Shown one piece after another: positions 26,771 to 36,113 of a stretch of 64,000 nt of DNA. Position 1 is the first letter of the stretch, and every line of letters begins with the position of its first letter. The position numbers and the translations under genes were made by a program. Location of the stretch: contig JBIQJE010000008.1 in NCBI GenBank assembly GCA_044507625.1, forward strand, positions 62,001-126,000, given 5' to 3'. The notes beneath the pieces are model-generated. The model was not told the DNA's origin and did not search any database. It worked only from the letters and a program-made list of their open reading frames with translations. This stretch comes from Hyphomicrobium_A sp044507625 (lineage in GTDB: Bacteria; Pseudomonadota; Alphaproteobacteria; Rhizobiales; Hyphomicrobiaceae).

Positions 26771-28012
26771 TTACGCGGCGACGTTGCTGTTGCTCTTGGC
26801 AAGATTGCAGGCCGGGCAGGCGACCTGGCCATTGGCGACTGTCGTGGCACCGCCTCTCGACCATGCTTCCCGGTGATCTGCCTCCCAATGGTCCCACTCG
26901 CATTTGGTGCCATCGCATTTTATGCGGAGCTGGCAGAGGCCCTTGTCGCGGCGATAGATGGCGAGGCGCTGATCATGTGTGAAGATGCGTTGATCGTCCT
27001 TCAGACGAATCTCCGGGAAACGATCGAGGACCAGTCTCATGAGATAATCGTGCCTCCATTGCAGACTGTCGGCGCCATCGGTGCTGTGGCTGGTCTTCTC
27101 ATGATAGAGGGCAACTTCCGGATCGCATTCATCAACGGGCAATTCACGCTGTGCACGGCGGTACTGCTCGAAATCGATGAACCATTGTGCGAGAGCCTGC
27201 TGATGGCCAGCAACGACATAGCGCTCAAGCAGATGCGAAACGAGCAGATAAAGTGACACCGTGCTGTAGCGCTCGAGTTCCGGAGTTTTCGAGGGGAACA
27301 TTTCCTTGAGATAGTTCAGGACGCGGCGGATCTTGGCAGCTTTGGGACCCGAAGCGTTGAAGCCCGTCTGGTCGGAGTACATGCGGTTCAAATCGGCGTT
27401 CTTCACATTGGCCGGTCCGCCGGCCAGCTCCAGCATAGTCATCTGGGCAGCTATAAGATCGTGGGTGAAGCGGCTGTTCGGAAAGCCACAGCTGGCGAAG
27501 AATGGGTGCTCGGCAAGTGACTTCACGAACATGCGCATCTCGCCCGGCATGGCGTTGCGCTTCTCCTGAGCTTTGAGGGTCGTGCCGTTCTGGAGCCGGA
27601 GGAACATCTCCCTGATCTCATCGTCGTCGGTATTTTCAACGACAACAACGTCGAGCGTATAGGTGTCGAAAGCGATCCTCAGATCGTCAGGTAAATTCTC
27701 ATAGCGCAAACGTGCAATCCCATGGTCTCCGATTGGGTCTGCGTCTTTCGCCAGGGCGAATGCTCCCTCCTGGAAATCCCAGATGGTTCTGAGGCGCTGC
27801 TGCCCGTCGACGACCTCGTAGCGATCAGGCTTGGTGGCCACGCGCCGCCAATAGAACTTCGGGATGTCGTAGCCTCGCAGGATCGTATCGATCAGCAGTT
27901 GCTTCTGGCCCAGAGACCACACGGCCGGGCGTTGGTAGTCTGGTTGCGGGTCTATGCGAGCCTTCAGACTGCAAACCGTCAGGAGCGGCCAAGGCTTCTT
28001 GTTAATGAGCAC
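26771..28012 (-). CDS. DUF262 (GmrS-like) protein with C-terminal HNH nuclease
   Basis: A 413-residue protein. The N-terminal DUF262 domain has DYQRPAVWSLGQKQLLIDTI (25-44) and EVVDGQQRLRT (66-76); this ParB-like fold hydrolyses nucleotides in GmrSD-type enzymes. The C-terminus is an HNH domain: Cys360/Cys366, Asp379-His380, Asn394, and Cys399-x2-Cys402-Asn403. Related single-chain proteins restrict modified phage DNA. It lies 12 bases after the type III restriction subunit gene on the same strand, so it looks like a third gene of that operon. The ribosome-binding site is not strong; expression may depend on coupling. Confidence 0.85.
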   Translation of the reverse strand: MLINKKPWPLLTVCSLKARIDPQPDYQRPAVWSLGQKQLLIDTILRGYDIPKFYWRRVATKPDRYEVVDGQQRLRTIWDFQEGAFALAKDADPIGDHGIARLRYENLPDDLRIAFDTYTLDVVVVENTDDDEIREMFLRLQNGTTLKAQEKRNAMPGEMRMFVKSLAEHPFFASCGFPNSRFTHDLIAAQMTMLELAGGPANVKNADLNRMYSDQTGFNASGPKAAKIRRVLNYLKEMFPSKTPELERYSTVSLYLLVSHLLERYVVAGHQQALAQWFIDFEQYRRAQRELPVDECDPEVALYHEKTSHSTDGADSLQWRHDYLMRLVLDRFPEIRLKDDQRIFTHDQRLAIYRRDKGLCQLRIKCDGTKCEWDHWEADHREAWSRGGATTVANGQVACPACNLAKSNSNVAA

Positions 28013-28024
28013 GATTTCCCCCCG

Positions 28025-30952
28025 CTATAGACCCAGTCTTTGTTGCCCCAGTTCGTCAGCCGGCCGGAGCCGCGCATAATCGAGCAGATCTTTCATCATC
28101 GCGCCCCGATCACGCCACTGGTAGAAGATGTCCTCTCCGAGAAGCACATACCGCCAGAGGCGGCCTGATCTCGGCTCCACGTCGAGCGCATTGATGCGGT
28201 CGCACCATGCGAGCGCGGCGGTGCGTTTCCGTCTGACGTTGGGATGGGCGAGCTGACCTTGCGCCTTGGTCTCGACAAGAAAAATGTCGCTCGCCGTTCG
28301 GACAAGAAAGTCAGGGGAGTAGAAAGCCGGCAGTCCGTCCTCCTTGACGTATCTCAAGCGGACGAAGACATGCTTGTGTTCGTGCACCTTGCAGAACGCT
28401 TCGACAGAGCCGTCCCGGTCGGCCATTTCGATGAAGGCGCGTTCGAGCAGTCCGGAGCGGGACGGATAGGGAAGACGGGTATAGATGCATTTGGAGACAG
28501 CGAGCGAGGCGCTTTCTCGCATTGCGAGCCGGCCGACTTCTGAAAGACGCCGGTGCATGACCTCACCGTCATCGCTTGTGTCGGTGTTCTCGGTGCGCAA
28601 CAGCTCCTGAGCGACAGCCTTGATAATATGCGCCGTCACTGCGTCATTGAGGAGCAGACGCCAATTTTCGTCTTCGAGGGGAGCGAACGGGCCATTGAAG
28701 AGGCGCGCTCGGATATAGCCGTCAATCCAGCCGGCAAGCTGGGGCTTGTTGACCTGAAGATAGGGAAAGTGGGCCTTGTTGGCATAGTCCTTGGCGCTCT
28801 TGGTCAGCGGCTGCGAAAGAAGCTCGCCGATGCGCCGGACAATGCGGCTGATATAATCGTTGTATCCGGTGGCGGTCATGACGCCACCCTGGACACGGTA
28901 ATCGCCAAACCGCGTCTTGGCTTCCACGTCCTCGGATACGAAGCGATCCCCCTTGCCGATCATCTTCTTGAGCTGATCAACGCTGAAAGCATCGAACGGC
29001 GTAAGGCGATCGGCATCGAAAGCGCGATCTGCAAGCGTTTCTTCGCGTTCACGGAGCACGAACGGCAGCGCGAAATCAAACTCCTCGTAGCCGTCGCGAA
29101 GTTCGACGGATATCAGATCCCCGGTGCTGCTGGTCGAGTCATCGTCTTCTGTGACCTCTCCCGCCAGGCCCTCAGCCATGAGCTCGTCATAGAAGCTCTG
29201 AAACGCCGGATGCTCTACGATCGACAGCACATCAATCATGTTGTTGGGCGGTTTCCCGCCACGGATGAGGGTGCGGTTCTCACGCTTGGCATCCTCGAAC
29301 TCGTCGCCGCGCCACATCAGACGCAAACCCCGTCCTATGGTTTGCTCTAGGAGGATGCGTGCCTGCGTGGAGCGGAGCGGAACGATCACGCAGATATTGT
29401 TCACGTCGAATCCTTCGCGCAGCATCAGGACGCTGACGACAACACGAGGATTCCGGTGGCGGTCCATGTCAAAAAGCCGCTCGCGCAGAACGGCCCAGTC
29501 CTCCTTCTTGAGTTCCCCTTTGCGGTTGGAATCGACGCGCAGGATTTCGTCGGCGTTCAGCCCCTCGAGCTTCAGAAAATCCTCCACCAGGGGGGTGACG
29601 TTGGTGTCCTCGCACATGACAAGCATTTTGGGATGCCGATCCGGGTCGATCCGTGCGAACTCGGCCTCGAGCTTTCTGAGTTTGGCAAGACCTGCGCGCA
29701 GCATGACACGCTGCCCATCCGCGAGGACGGGATTGCCGTCCTCGTCGCGATCGGCCTTGAACTCCAGGCTGTCATTGTCAAGCGCGCCGATTTCGGACCG
29801 TTTGTCGAGCACAAGGGATTTGACGAGACCCGCGCGCATGGCTGTCTTCAGGTCGAAATCGACGATGATGTGAGGAAAGTAAGAGAGGCGGACATTCCGG
29901 CCGGTTCCGACCTGGTTATACGGTGTCGCAGTGAAGTCGACCTGTATGAATTTTGAGCCTTTCGGCTCCGCGATGAAGGTCAGGCTCTTCTGCCACTCGA
30001 CCTCCATCACTTCGCCCTCACGCTTGATTTCGTGAATGCGGTGCGCCTCGTCATTGAAGACCATAAGGTCCGGCAGGCTCTTCAGGTATTCGAGCGTGTT
30101 ACCGCGCTCATATTGACGGTTGAGGACGTTGAGATCGTTGCCCGACGCGGTGCCCGGGGAAAGAGGCAGGACGTCTTTCGCGACCATCGCGGGATCGGCG
30201 GCGATGCCTGGCGCCTCTGTCTCCTCATCCTCCTCAAGTTCGCTGTCTTCCTTGATCGCCTGCCAGTTGGTGAGCGCGACCAGCCCTCCGCTCGTCACCT
30301 TGCGGCCGATGTCCTCCTTGACGCAAAACGCCGATGTGACGAACCTGAAAACTTCCTCGCGGTACGGCTCGGGAATAAAGAGTTCCCGGAAGGTCGAGAG
30401 ATCGGAGTTTTGGAAATCCCGTTCGCCCGCGCGCTCCTTGCCCATGAAAGCGTCGAGAATTCGGTCATAGACAATGAGGCCCGGCGCGACGATGAGGAAA
30501 TTCTTGGTGTATCGGCCGGAGGCGGTTTCCTCACGATTGGCATTGAGGACCTGCCAGATGAGAAGAGCCTGCATGACCCAGGTCTTCCCGGTTCCCGTCG
30601 CCATTTTCAGGCAGTATTTGGGATAGGCGTTCTTGTCGGCGCGGATCCGCTCTGCGGAGACAGCGCTCTCGAGCATCACGGCAGGTGCGATGTCACCATA
30701 GAGTCCGGCCAGGGTCGAGGTTTTCAGCACTTCATGGGCATAGATGGTGTTGAGGATGGCCTGACGCTGTCCGGCATGGAAATTAACATCGCGCAGATCG
30801 ATGAAGTCCTGCTGAAACCACCATTTGAGCAACTCGGCAGTAACCGGCGAAACCTCTGTGAGGATGGGGGCCGACCCTGCCTCAAGACCGGCCGCGGCGG
30901 CTTCGACGCGCGCCGTAAGCTCTTTGGCGAGGGTGAGATCATTGATGCCCAT
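28025..30952 (-). CDS. Type III restriction enzyme Res subunit
   Basis: A 975-residue SF2 helicase-nuclease. Walker A ATGTGKT is at 118-124, then FNDEAHR (DEAH box) and VDFTATPYNQ. A PD-(D/E)XK endonuclease lies at the C-terminus with Asp881, Glu894 and Lys896 (PDFLVRTASDIFLVETKA). Together with Mod it cleaves DNA after translocation or diffusion between two inversely oriented unmethylated sites. Its ATG overlaps the mod stop as TGATG. All expected catalytic parts are present, so it looks active. Confidence 0.95.
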   Translation of the reverse strand: MGINDLTLAKELTARVEAAAAGLEAGSAPILTEVSPVTAELLKWWFQQDFIDLRDVNFHAGQRQAILNTIYAHEVLKTSTLAGLYGDIAPAVMLESAVSAERIRADKNAYPKYCLKMATGTGKTWVMQALLIWQVLNANREETASGRYTKNFLIVAPGLIVYDRILDAFMGKERAGERDFQNSDLSTFRELFIPEPYREEVFRFVTSAFCVKEDIGRKVTSGGLVALTNWQAIKEDSELEEDEETEAPGIAADPAMVAKDVLPLSPGTASGNDLNVLNRQYERGNTLEYLKSLPDLMVFNDEAHRIHEIKREGEVMEVEWQKSLTFIAEPKGSKFIQVDFTATPYNQVGTGRNVRLSYFPHIIVDFDLKTAMRAGLVKSLVLDKRSEIGALDNDSLEFKADRDEDGNPVLADGQRVMLRAGLAKLRKLEAEFARIDPDRHPKMLVMCEDTNVTPLVEDFLKLEGLNADEILRVDSNRKGELKKEDWAVLRERLFDMDRHRNPRVVVSVLMLREGFDVNNICVIVPLRSTQARILLEQTIGRGLRLMWRGDEFEDAKRENRTLIRGGKPPNNMIDVLSIVEHPAFQSFYDELMAEGLAGEVTEDDDSTSSTGDLISVELRDGYEEFDFALPFVLREREETLADRAFDADRLTPFDAFSVDQLKKMIGKGDRFVSEDVEAKTRFGDYRVQGGVMTATGYNDYISRIVRRIGELLSQPLTKSAKDYANKAHFPYLQVNKPQLAGWIDGYIRARLFNGPFAPLEDENWRLLLNDAVTAHIIKAVAQELLRTENTDTSDDGEVMHRRLSEVGRLAMRESASLAVSKCIYTRLPYPSRSGLLERAFIEMADRDGSVEAFCKVHEHKHVFVRLRYVKEDGLPAFYSPDFLVRTASDIFLVETKAQGQLAHPNVRRKRTAALAWCDRINALDVEPRSGRLWRYVLLGEDIFYQWRDRGAMMKDLLDYARLRPADELGQQRLGL

Positions 30953-33006
30953 CAGGCGACCTCCACGATGGCCTCGGCTTCGAAGCCGAACACGTCCACG
31001 GCGCGAACACACACACGACGCTTACCGTCAACAACGGGCAGACCATCGAGACGCGCAGTTGTCACCACCCGGTAGGCGTCCTCGTCGTTTTCAGTGTTCC
31101 CGCGATAATCCTGCCAGACAGACCGGAAGACTTCCCCGTCGTAATTCGGATCCACGCTCCAGTACTCGATAAGAGCCATCGGATCCTTGTTGACGATCTT
31201 CTCAAGCTTGGCGCGGTTCGCGTCGTCAAGGTTGAGCGCATCGGGAGACAGCAGCACATAATTGGCGAGCTCGATGGAAAGGCTTTCACCCTTGCCGTTC
31301 CTTTGTCGCGTAGCTGCGCCAAGCACAAGATATTGCAGCGACGAGAATCGCACCTCGTCGGGTTTTAGCTTCTTTCCCTTCTTCTTGAGCCGGTCGAGCA
31401 GGTCGGGCGGGATGACGAGCACTTCAAGCTGAGGGTCGTCGAGTGCATCAAGGTCGTGGCCTATACTCGGATCGAAGTTCCAACCCAGCACGACGACTTT
31501 GTCCCAACCGCCCATATGGCTCTCGCGCAGCGCAATGGCCCGCTTCAGCGTAGCAAGCCCAGTCATCTTGTTGGGGCTGTCGACATAGACCAAATGCTTG
31601 GTGTTGCCGACACGGCCAAGATTGCGGTTCGGATTCTCCTCGGCCGGAAGCGGCAGCGCGCCATAGAGACCGAGCACGATCTGCGAAAGGTCTCCGATGC
31701 GGAACTTGCGTCCCAGGGTCGACCGCATCTGCTCGACCTGATAGTCGCCGACATGCTGATAGAGGAAGGGCTGGGCGTCCTGATCGATCAGTCGCTTGCG
31801 CGTGACCATGCATGAAGGCTTCCCGAGATCACTCCCAACCCAGCGCCTTCCTAGTCGTTCCGCTGTAGCGAGGGTCGTTCCTGATCCTACGAAAAAATCA
31901 GCTACGAGCTGGCCCGGGGTCGTGGTGCAATTGATAATTCTTTCGAGCAAGTGCTCTGGCTTCTGGGTTGGATATCCGAGCCTTGGTCCGGCCCCCAGTT
32001 CAGAGTCGGAGAAATCATCCCAAATCGTCTGGACCGCGACCCCTTTGCCGTCTTCCAGGAACAGTTTGCGTTGGGGGACCGCGCCGGGGCTGGTTTGTAC
32101 GATCAAGCCCGCTTCGATCATCTCTCGCATCTTGGCTTCCGAGTATCGCCAATAGCGCTTCACGCCCATGACTTCGTAAAAAGGATTACCTTTTGCAGCT
32201 CCGCCGGGCCCAATCATACTAATGAGGCGGTAGCGCTTACCCGTCCTCTCATCAACAAATTTGTAGAATTGCTTGATATATTCTTCTGTGTACGGGGTGA
32301 ATTGGGGATAGAAAGATGCTTCTGCGGTCGACCTGTAAAAAAGAAGCGTGTCTTTATTCTCACCGAAACCTTTTGTTCCCTGGCCGAAGTTCCCTTTGAC
32401 GGTATCTATCCTTTTCCAAGCAATGTCATTTACAAAGTTATCCTTGCCAAACACTTCATCAGCAACAACCTTCACGTAATGTCCCACGTGCCAATCGATA
32501 TGAATGAAGATGCTCCCGGTTACTGAAAGTAGTTCCTTCATTAGGAACAGCCGAGGCATGATCATTTGAAGGTAAGAGTGTGTGCCTTCAGACCAAGTAT
32601 CGCTATATGCAAATTGCTCAATTGCGGTTGGGCGCTGATCAAAATCATTACCCAGAATGTTGATCTTCGTCCTGTAGTCCGCCTTGCTGTCGAATGGAGG
32701 GTCGATATAGATGAGGTCGACCTTGCCGCGCATCGAAGGCGTGTTCTCGTCTCCGGCCAGTAGCGCTGCCATGGCAAGCAGATTGTCACCGTAGATGAGC
32801 CGGTTCATCCTGGCTGGATCGAGGTCGGCGCTGGCCTTGGACTGGGCCGCGAGCATGTCCTTCCAGTTCGTATCCCGGGAGGGGATCACCAGCTCACGGG
32901 TTTGCAGGCCAATGCGGTAGCTGCTCTCGATGCGCTCGAGGATCTGCTCCGCCTCACGCTTACCGTCAGCCACGATCTTCGGCAGCTGTTCCAATAGACT
33001 CGGCAT
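30952..33006 (-). CDS. Type III DNA adenine methyltransferase Mod subunit
   Basis: A 684-residue N6-adenine methyltransferase. Motif IV DPPF is at 102-105 and the SAM-binding motif DFFVGSG at 370-376, in the beta-class order (IV before I); GYPTQKP at 344-350 is motif X. The region between carries target recognition. It modifies the element and host DNA and guides Res. It is the first gene of a mod-res-DUF262/HNH operon. The 236-bp gap upstream (33007-33242) should hold the promoter. No repeats that would signal phase variation are seen. Confidence 0.95.
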   Translation of the reverse strand: MPSLLEQLPKIVADGKREAEQILERIESSYRIGLQTRELVIPSRDTNWKDMLAAQSKASADLDPARMNRLIYGDNLLAMAALLAGDENTPSMRGKVDLIYIDPPFDSKADYRTKINILGNDFDQRPTAIEQFAYSDTWSEGTHSYLQMIMPRLFLMKELLSVTGSIFIHIDWHVGHYVKVVADEVFGKDNFVNDIAWKRIDTVKGNFGQGTKGFGENKDTLLFYRSTAEASFYPQFTPYTEEYIKQFYKFVDERTGKRYRLISMIGPGGAAKGNPFYEVMGVKRYWRYSEAKMREMIEAGLIVQTSPGAVPQRKLFLEDGKGVAVQTIWDDFSDSELGAGPRLGYPTQKPEHLLERIINCTTTPGQLVADFFVGSGTTLATAERLGRRWVGSDLGKPSCMVTRKRLIDQDAQPFLYQHVGDYQVEQMRSTLGRKFRIGDLSQIVLGLYGALPLPAEENPNRNLGRVGNTKHLVYVDSPNKMTGLATLKRAIALRESHMGGWDKVVVLGWNFDPSIGHDLDALDDPQLEVLVIPPDLLDRLKKKGKKLKPDEVRFSSLQYLVLGAATRQRNGKGESLSIELANYVLLSPDALNLDDANRAKLEKIVNKDPMALIEYWSVDPNYDGEVFRSVWQDYRGNTENDEDAYRVVTTARLDGLPVVDGKRRVCVRAVDVFGFEAEAIVEVA

Positions 33007-33242
33007 GACAGTCTTGATCCCCCAACGTCACAGGTCACTGCCGCCCAGCCCCTGGAGCGACACGGTTGTCATCATTCTGTGTGCAAGTTTTGCGATCCGT
33101 GTCTGAAACGGTCAACCGCCTATCAGCAAAAGGGCAATTCGGTTCACAAGATCGGCTTGCACATCGTGGAGCAAGCTGTGGATAAACTGGGGACAACGGG
33201 AAACATCTGCGGCTTCGCAGAGCGAAGCCGCATCGAGCGGGG

Positions 33243-33602
33243 TCAATACTCGCTCGGCAACAGGATCGTGTTGTCGGTGACGTAGAACTTGATCTCCGAC
33301 AGCGGAAAATCCGTGAAGGCAATGCGCTCGGAGGACACGGCGACACCGTTGCCGTCGGAGCAGACGAGATTGGCCGAGGCATCGGCGTTGAGGCTCAGCG
33401 TCCAGAGCTGGAACGCCTCCGCTGCGATATGCGGCTCGAGCTGCGCGCAGGCGATTTTGTCGAGCAGCCACCAGGCTTCGCCGGTTTCTGCGACATGGCG
33501 CACGCCGTCCGTATAGACGATGTGGCGGATCAGGCCGTGGCGATAGATGTGCTCGGTCCCGGTGAACTGGCTGAGATCGGATTTGATCAGGGTTTTGGTC
33601 AT
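33243..33602 (-). CDS. DUF6876-type small protein
   Basis: A 119-residue protein starting MTKTLIKSDLSQFTGTEHIY, with RHGLIRHIVYTDGVRHVAETGEAWWLLDKIACAQ. This pattern fits a small conserved family of mobile elements (I believe DUF6876) with no known function. The ATG at 33602 has AAGGAC upstream; a longer reading has arginine-rich sequence without support. It is divergent from umuD. Confidence 0.7.
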   Translation of the reverse strand: MTKTLIKSDLSQFTGTEHIYRHGLIRHIVYTDGVRHVAETGEAWWLLDKIACAQLEPHIAAEAFQLWTLSLNADASANLVCSDGNGVAVSSERIAFTDFPLSEIKFYVTDNTILLPSEY

Positions 33603-33931
33603 GGCATGGCGTCCTTCTGCTGCGGGAGCCGCGCCGATCGCGGCCCCTTCACGCCGCATCACCGCCATCGCCAATGAGCGCGGCCGGCAGGGCTGCGGCG
33701 CAAGCCGCACCGCGGCAGCGGCGCGAAGCTGCAGGGCGCAGACCGAAGCGAGCGGCCTTGCGGGGCGTGCGGGCGATGGCCTCATGGCGGCGGGGGCTGC
33801 CGGCCCGGCTCACGCCGAAGCGGCGGCCAGGTCCAACAGGCGGAGCGCATCGGGAAGCCCGGGGCGGGCCTATCTTGTCGGTGTCGGTGAAAGCCCCTGA
33901 TCCGTCTGTGCTTGACAGCAAGCGCCATCAA

Positions 33932-33946
33932 GAACAAAAACAGAAC
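33932..33946 (+). promoter_or_regulatory. SOS (LexA) box GAAC-N7-GAAC upstream of umuDC
   Basis: GAAC-AAAAACA-GAAC is the exact reverse complement form of the alphaproteobacterial LexA site GTTC-N7-GTTC. TTGACA at 33912-33917 is a plausible -35 element, so LexA bound here would cover the promoter. The box lies 22 bases before the preferred umuD start and explains damage-induced expression of umuDC. Confidence 0.8.
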
Positions 33947-33967
33947 ATGACCACGCGGGGGGAAGGC

Positions 33968-34393
33968 ATGCGGCTATCGGCAATACAGGCTTGTGAGGCA
34001 AGGATTCGGGTCAGCGTGCCGGTGTTCGTCTGCCGCGTACCGGCCGGGTTCCCGTCGCCGGCCGAGGACTATCTCGATCATCCGCTCGATTTCAACGAGC
34101 TGCTGATCGCCCATCCGGCGGCGACCTTCGCGGTCAGAATCACTGGCGAGAGCATGACCGGCATCGGCATCTTCCCGGGCGACATCGCGGTCGTCGACCG
34201 CGCGATCGCCGCAAGCGACGGCGCGGTCATCCTGGGCATCCTCGACGGCGAGTTCACCATCAAGCGCTACCGGCGCAAAGGGAGCGCGCTCTGGCTCGAG
34301 GCCGCCAATCCCGATTTTGCGCCTGTGCCCATCGACCACGACCGGGCGTTCGAGGTCTGGGGCGTCGTGCGCCATGTGATCCGCAGGCTTTAG
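33968..34393 (+). CDS. umuD: UmuD-like translesion polymerase accessory protein / S24 peptidase
   Basis: A 141-residue S24-family protein. The self-cleavage site Ala26-Gly27 lies before FPSPAEDY, and the Ser62/Lys99 dyad (GESM and FTIKRY) is intact. Processed UmuD joins UmuC to form DNA polymerase V. The ATG at 33968 follows GGGGGGAAGGC and gives residue numbers almost equal to E. coli UmuD (Ser60, Lys97). An ATG at 33947 directly abuts the SOS box and is less likely. The gene ends 3 bases before umuC. Confidence 0.93.
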   Translation: MRLSAIQACEARIRVSVPVFVCRVPAGFPSPAEDYLDHPLDFNELLIAHPAATFAVRITGESMTGIGIFPGDIAVVDRAIAASDGAVILGILDGEFTIKRYRRKGSALWLEAANPDFAPVPIDHDRAFEVWGVVRHVIRRL

Positions 34394-34396
34394 GCG

Positions 34397-35659
34397 ATGG
34401 CCGACCCGATCGCGCTTGTGGATTGCAACAATTTCTACGCCTCCTGCGAGCGGCTGTTCGAGCCGCGCCTGCGGGGCAGGCCCGTGGTCGTGCTGTCCAA
34501 TAACGACGGTTGCGTGATCGCGCGCTCAAACGAGGCCAAGGCGCTCGGCATCTCCATGGGCGATCCCTGGCATCTCAACAGGGACAAGTTCGCGCAGCAC
34601 GGCGTTATCGTGCGCTCGTCCAACTATACGCTGTACGGCGATATCAGCAGCCGCGTGGTCGAGGTCTTGCGGGGCTTCACGCCGGAGCTTGAGGTCTATT
34701 CCATCGACGAAGCCTTTTTGTCCTTGCGCGGGTTTGCCGATCCGGAAGCGCATGCCGCGCGGCTGCGCGCAATGGTGCTGCAATGGACGGGGATCCCCGT
34801 GTCGGTCGGCATCGCGCCCACCAAGACACTGGCCAAGGTGGCGAACCGGCTGGCCAAGAAAGGGCAGGGGCTGGACGGCGTCCATGCGTTGATGAGCGAG
34901 GCCGAGCAGACGCAGGCCCTGGAGCAGCTCGCGCTGACCGATCTCTGGGGCGTTGCAGGCCGTCTGGCCAGGCGTCTTGGCGAACTTGGCATCCGCACGC
35001 CGTTGCAGCTTCGCGATGCCGATCCGGCGATCCTGCGCACGCATCTTGGTGTCGTCGTGCAGCGCATCGCCGTAGAACTGCGTGGCATGCCCTGCCAGGC
35101 GCTCACGCTGGCCGTGCCGGCCAACAAAACCATTCTTGCCTCGCGCTCCTTCGGCCGCCCGGTCCTGCAGCGCCAGGAGCTTGAGGAGGCGGTTGCCTCG
35201 CATGTCGCCCGCGCGGCAGAGAAGCTGCGCCGGCAATCCCTTGCGGCCAATGCGGTGATGGTGTTCGCCCACACCAATCCGTTTCGTGGGCAGGATGCGC
35301 AGTATTCAGCGTCGCGCACGATCGGCCTGCCGGTCGCGAGCGCCGACACGCGCACGCTCACCCGCGCCGCGCTGCGGGCGGCCTCGATGATCTGGCGCGA
35401 CGGATACCGCTACAAGAAAGCGGGCATTGCCCTGCTCGATCTCTGCGCGGCAGGCGCGGTGCAGGGGGATCTCTGGTCCGGTCCTGACTCGAAGCGGCAA
35501 CAGGCGCTGATGCGGGCGGTCGATCGGATCAACGCCGACTACGGCCGCGATACGATGCGGCTTGCCGCCTCGGGGATACGCCGCGGCTGGTCGCTGCGCG
35601 CCGAACGGCGATCGCCGCGCTATACGACGGACTGGGACGAGATCCTCTGTGTGCCCTGA
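34397..35659 (+). CDS. umuC: UmuC-like Y-family DNA polymerase V catalytic subunit
   Basis: A 420-residue Y-family polymerase. Metal-binding Asp8 lies in LVDCNNFYASCE, with VVLSNNDGCVIARS following. The second catalytic block YSIDEAFL is near residue 100. Little-finger domain and C-terminal DUF4113-like region are present. It copies damaged templates at the price of mutations. It is the second gene of the SOS-controlled pair. A mobile element that carries its own error-prone polymerase may raise mutation on transfer or help repair single-stranded entry damage. Confidence 0.95.
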   Translation: MADPIALVDCNNFYASCERLFEPRLRGRPVVVLSNNDGCVIARSNEAKALGISMGDPWHLNRDKFAQHGVIVRSSNYTLYGDISSRVVEVLRGFTPELEVYSIDEAFLSLRGFADPEAHAARLRAMVLQWTGIPVSVGIAPTKTLAKVANRLAKKGQGLDGVHALMSEAEQTQALEQLALTDLWGVAGRLARRLGELGIRTPLQLRDADPAILRTHLGVVVQRIAVELRGMPCQALTLAVPANKTILASRSFGRPVLQRQELEEAVASHVARAAEKLRRQSLAANAVMVFAHTNPFRGQDAQYSASRTIGLPVASADTRTLTRAALRAASMIWRDGYRYKKAGIALLDLCAAGAVQGDLWSGPDSKRQQALMRAVDRINADYGRDTMRLAASGIRRGWSLRAERRSPRYTTDWDEILCVP

Positions 35660-35704
35660 ACCAGAAGAGTACGCATCTGTGCAATTGCGGATTTGCCGGA
35701 ATGG

Positions 35705-35953
35705 TCAGCCTGTCTTGTCTGTCTTCGGGGATCGTGCCGGGTGGCGCCTGGCCGCCTCGCGCAGCAGGCGCTCATCATCATTGGCGTCGAGCTCGAGCAG
35801 GATGATGCGGCCGTCCCGCGGAAAGAAATCGAGGATGACGGTCAGCCCGGCGCCCGTCTCATGCGGATAGGCGCGGCCGATGCGGGTCCAGGCGGCGCGC
35901 CCGGATTTGGTGCGTCGTGCGTGATAGGCGATGAGGACAGGATCGTTGGTCAT
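35705..35953 (-). CDS. Small WTRIG-motif protein, copy 2
   Basis: An 82-residue protein starting MTNDPVLIAYHARRTKSG. The core AAWTRIGRAYPHETGAGLTV followed by LDFFPRDGRIILLE matches the protein at 18935-19180. The C-terminus differs. No named family is recognised and the function is unknown. It converges on umuC. Confidence 0.6.
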   Translation of the reverse strand: MTNDPVLIAYHARRTKSGRAAWTRIGRAYPHETGAGLTVILDFFPRDGRIILLELDANDDERLLREAARRHPARSPKTDKTG

Positions 35954-36028
35954 ATGAAAGATAGATGCAAACAGGATGGTCGCGCCCTAAAGGCGCAGAC
36001 ATCGCGCCTCTCATCCCCTCGGAGCCGT

Positions 36029-36062
36029 CCGTCGCCCGCTTATAAGAGCTGGCGGGCGACGG
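36029..36062. terminator. Strong hairpin, candidate terminator
   Basis: Perfect 11-bp arms CCGTCGCCCGC and GCGGGCGACGG with a 12-base loop. It lies just downstream of the minus-strand gene ending at 36114. No clear T-run follows. Confidence 0.45.
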
Positions 36063-36113
36063 CGGCGTAAGAGGGATGGGCTCATCCCCTTGGTGGGTTC
36101 AGAGCCCTTCCAA

